NCBI GenBank assembly: GCA_017883135.1
Contig: JADGOE010000033.1
Coordinates: forward strand, 1 to 33,770
Reading direction: 5' to 3'
From: Acidimicrobiales bacterium
GTDB lineage: Bacteria > Actinomycetota > Acidimicrobiia > Acidimicrobiales > RAAP-2
DNA: 33,770 nucleotides
Position numbers and translations under genes: made by a program. Positions 32,644 to 33,770 of this stretch are shown here, piece after piece. Position 1 is the stretch's first letter; each line of letters begins with the position of its first letter. The notes beneath the pieces were generated by a model, which saw nothing but the letters and a program-made list of their open reading frames with translations, did no database searches and was not told the DNA's origin.

Positions 32644-32672
32644 TTGACCTGGCAATTCGCGACTGTTACCCT
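32644..32672 (+). promoter_or_regulatory. Sigma-70 promoter with no gene downstream
   Basis: TTGACC (32644-32649), a 17-nt spacer and TACCCT (32667-32672) make the best promoter match in the window at ideal spacing. It points right, where no open frame begins, toward two hairpins. Confidence 0.55.
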
Positions 32673-32678
32673 TGAATT

Positions 32679-32815
32679 AGAAGAACGCCGGAAGTGGCAT
32701 CTTCCGACGCTCTTCTGTCGCCCTCCGAGTTGCCAATGTGGCTTCTGGCTATAAGAGGCCTTCTTCACCACCAGGTAGGGCGCAACGAGGGACGGCTGCA
32801 CCCGTCCCTCATAGT
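32679..32815 (+). ncRNA. Candidate small RNA (~135 nt)
   Basis: Inferred transcript from the promoter at 32644-32672 to the hairpin at 32787-32810. Just after the predicted +1 an imperfect stem (AGAACGCCGGAAG with CTTCCGACGCTCT, 32682-32713, loop TGGCAT) would form. No start codon with a ribosome site lies inside. The 3' end converges with the 143-aa gene (stop 32833). Could instead be an unlinked promoter and a terminator of the opposite gene. Confidence 0.35.
32787..32810 (+). terminator. 9-bp hairpin terminator
   Basis: GAGGGACGG / CCGTCCCTC with a 6-nt loop. Rightward it is followed by ATAGTTCTTG, richer in T than the leftward flank, so it may end the candidate small RNA; it also lies 23 nt after the stop of the convergent gene at 32833. 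Confidence 0.65.
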
Positions 32816-32832
32816 TCTTGTCGGGGCAGGCT

Positions 32833-33264
32833 CTACAGCAGCGGCCCCTCGTTCTTGAAGGTCGTGCCATCGGTGCCGATCTTGGTCCGATGAGCGTTGC
32901 TTACGATCTCGGTCCCGCCAACGCTCACGTCGATCACCAGCATCTCGCCCTCCAAGCTGGTCTGGTATCTGCGAGCGACATCGGTGTTGATCTTGTTGTG
33001 CTCGGTGAACGATCCCGCCGTGATGATCCAGGACGATCCAGACTTGCCTAGCGGACGCATCTTGTAAGCATGCTCGGCTGTCAGTTCGCAGGGCGTAATG
33101 CCCACGCGCCGAGTGTCGGCGTCGAACCACAGTTCGACTGCTTCCGGAGCACCGAGGGCTCGGTGAGCGGCTGCGTTCATGCCGATGTTGCCGCGACGCT
33201 GAATGGTGACTGAAGGGGCCTTGGCCAGTGTCGACATTGACCTCGCGTACTTGGTGAACGCCAT
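32833..33264 (-). CDS. Conserved-looking hypothetical protein (143 aa)
   Basis: Begins MAFTKYARSMSTLAKAPSVT, then VTIQRRGNIGMNAAAHRALG, AVELWFDADTRRVGITPCE, HAYKMRPLGKSGSSWIITAG, SFTEHNKINTDVARRYQTSL and EMLVIDVSVGG. The beta-rich SxxIQRRGNxxxNAAA...AVELxFD pattern recalls a group of uncharacterised actinobacterial proteins with an AbrB-like N-terminal arrangement; this is from memory, not a search. No membrane segment or catalytic motif. The start is well supported by a full promoter (TTGATT-17-TAGCCT) ending 6 nt before the ATG, so it is probably leaderless and well expressed. Single gene in the island's right part. Confidence 0.75.
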   Translation of the reverse strand: MAFTKYARSMSTLAKAPSVTIQRRGNIGMNAAAHRALGAPEAVELWFDADTRRVGITPCELTAEHAYKMRPLGKSGSSWIITAGSFTEHNKINTDVARRYQTSLEGEMLVIDVSVGGTEIVSNAHRTKIGTDGTTFKNEGPLL

Positions 33265-33270
33265 GGGGTG

Positions 33271-33299
33271 AGGCTACCCGGTAGATCCTCGCGAATCAA
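33271..33299 (-). promoter_or_regulatory. Complete promoter of the 143-aa gene, leaderless
   Basis: On the minus strand TTGATT (33299-33294), a 17-nt spacer and TAGCCT (33276-33271), ending 6 nt before the ATG at 33264. The same TAGCCT-N6-ATG arrangement precedes the serine recombinase. Confidence 0.65.
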
Positions 33300-33357
33300 G
33301 CACGTTCAGGAAGCACATCGCCATTCTTGTCAGACGCTGGCTGAGCTTGTCCATGGT

Positions 33358-33387
33358 TGTCACGATCTGTCACGATCTGTCACATCT
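33358..33387. repeat. Three 10-bp direct repeats
   Basis: TGTCACGATC, TGTCACGATC and TGTCACATCT lie head to tail about 60 bp upstream of the promoter at 33294-33299, one helical turn apart. This suits a protein-binding array or an iteron-like site. Confidence 0.55.
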
Positions 33388-33494
33388 CAAAATAGATCAC
33401 CGGGGACTTCGAGGCTCTGAGTTTGTCAGGTATATAATCGCCGACCTGAGGTTACCTATTCAGTGCCGTACATGCCATGCCATTCACTTCTATG

Positions 33495-33770
33495 TTATTC
33501 CATGTTCGTGTAGCGGCTCAGCACACGGGCGGCTGCGGATGCGGCCAACGATCGGTACTCGGGCGGACCGATGACCCGGGCGTCGGGACCCAATCGAAGG
33601 AGGAGTCGCTCCAGCCAGGCCTCGCCGCCCACGAACACCTCGACCTCGATGCGGCCGTCCACGGCCGTCAGCGGGCCCGCCGAGGGAATCGACTCGACCA
33701 GCCACGCCGACGCCGGGTCCAGTGACAGCCGCACCCTCCGGTGGTCGGGGCCAGGGACGAACGCTCCGAA
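33495..33770 (-). CDS. WYL-domain transcriptional regulator, C-terminal part (runs off right edge)
   Basis: The visible 91 residues are the C-terminal end of a WYL protein: FVPGPDHRRVRLSLDPASAW, then DGRIEVEVFVGGEAWLERLL and GPDARVIGPPEYRSLAASAA, ending ARVLSRYTNME. The EVxVxxxxxWLxxLLLxxGPDAxVxxPPEYR pattern is typical of the C-terminal extension of PafB/PafC-type regulators, which activate DNA-damage genes in actinobacteria. The HTH and WYL core would lie to the right. Its stop abuts the accessory island, so the island may have entered next to its 3' end. Which WYL protein it is cannot be decided. Confidence 0.75.
   Translation of the reverse strand, partial: FGAFVPGPDHRRVRLSLDPASAWLVESIPSAGPLTAVDGRIEVEVFVGGEAWLERLLLRLGPDARVIGPPEYRSLAASAAARVLSRYTNME

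Larger units (their letters stand above)
26640..33490. mobile_element. Accessory island: conjugation remnants plus a serine-recombinase element
   Basis: Between the HU gene and a WYL regulator, the window holds a coupling ATPase, a MobF relaxase, a large serine recombinase and several small unknown genes. GC and codon use fall here, most clearly from 29519 onward. Boundaries are inferred from the flanking housekeeping-type genes; matching end repeats were not found by eye. Confidence 0.55.

Noticed and set aside
32449-32754. 101-residue plus frame
   Set aside because: Composition not coding-like; it contains the promoter of the candidate small RNA.
1-33770. CRISPR arrays, rRNA and tRNA genes
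   Set aside because: No regularly spaced repeats of CRISPR type and no RNA-gene signatures were seen; the repeats present lie inside protein-coding tails or are short operator-like arrays.

Overview
The window is high-GC DNA with many GTG starts and ATGA/GTGA gene overlaps. It carries a Kgd-type 2-oxoglutarate decarboxylase, F420 biosynthesis (cofC), an HU protein with a lysine-rich tail, a WYL-domain regulator and several apparently leaderless promoters. Together these point to an actinobacterium. The gene mix looks most like Acidimicrobiia, but the genus cannot be read from the sequence.

Left end (1-540): part of an IS3-family element (OrfA on the minus strand) lies inside an aldehyde dehydrogenase gene, and only the last ~50 codons and the terminator of that gene remain. 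Chromosomal block A (600-6,830): a short UvrD-like helicase; a minus-strand operon of a NYN-nuclease/S1 fusion, a FabZ-like dehydratase and exonuclease III; an M20 peptidase; and a VapBC-type pair whose toxin gene is frameshifted. Block B (6,888-12,515): kgd, then queD-queC-queE for preQ0 synthesis. Block C (12,628-18,043): a terminator hairpin, an HU protein, an alpha/beta hydrolase overlapping a TIGR01777 epimerase, a DMT transporter, an acyl-CoA dehydrogenase and RNase HII. Block D (18,106-26,606): a MatB-like acyl-CoA ligase, an 84-aa protein translationally coupled to a GH38 alpha-mannosidase, a class III adenylate cyclase, cofC coupled to a PIG-L deacetylase, and an HU protein with a repetitive Ala/Lys/Arg tail.

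Right part (about 26,640-33,490) is an accessory island. It holds a frameshifted conjugative coupling ATPase, a MobF relaxase cut off at its N-terminus exactly where a large serine recombinase gene begins, a minus-strand set of small unknown genes, a possible small RNA with its own promoter and terminator, and a 143-aa unknown protein with a clear leaderless promoter. Beyond it the chromosome seems to resume with the 3' end of a PafBC/WYL-type regulator.

The points most worth a second look are: (i) a consensus Shine-Dalgarno and ATG inside the HU gene, exactly at the junction of the DNA-binding domain and the basic tail, suggesting two proteins from one frame; (ii) the NYN-(Lys/Ala/Thr repeat)-S1 nuclease; (iii) the candidate small RNA and small-gene operon in the island; and (iv) seven genes with a TANNNT box 6-8 nt before the start codon. 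Three broken reading frames all break at G-runs, so sequencing indels should be excluded before any of them is called a pseudogene.
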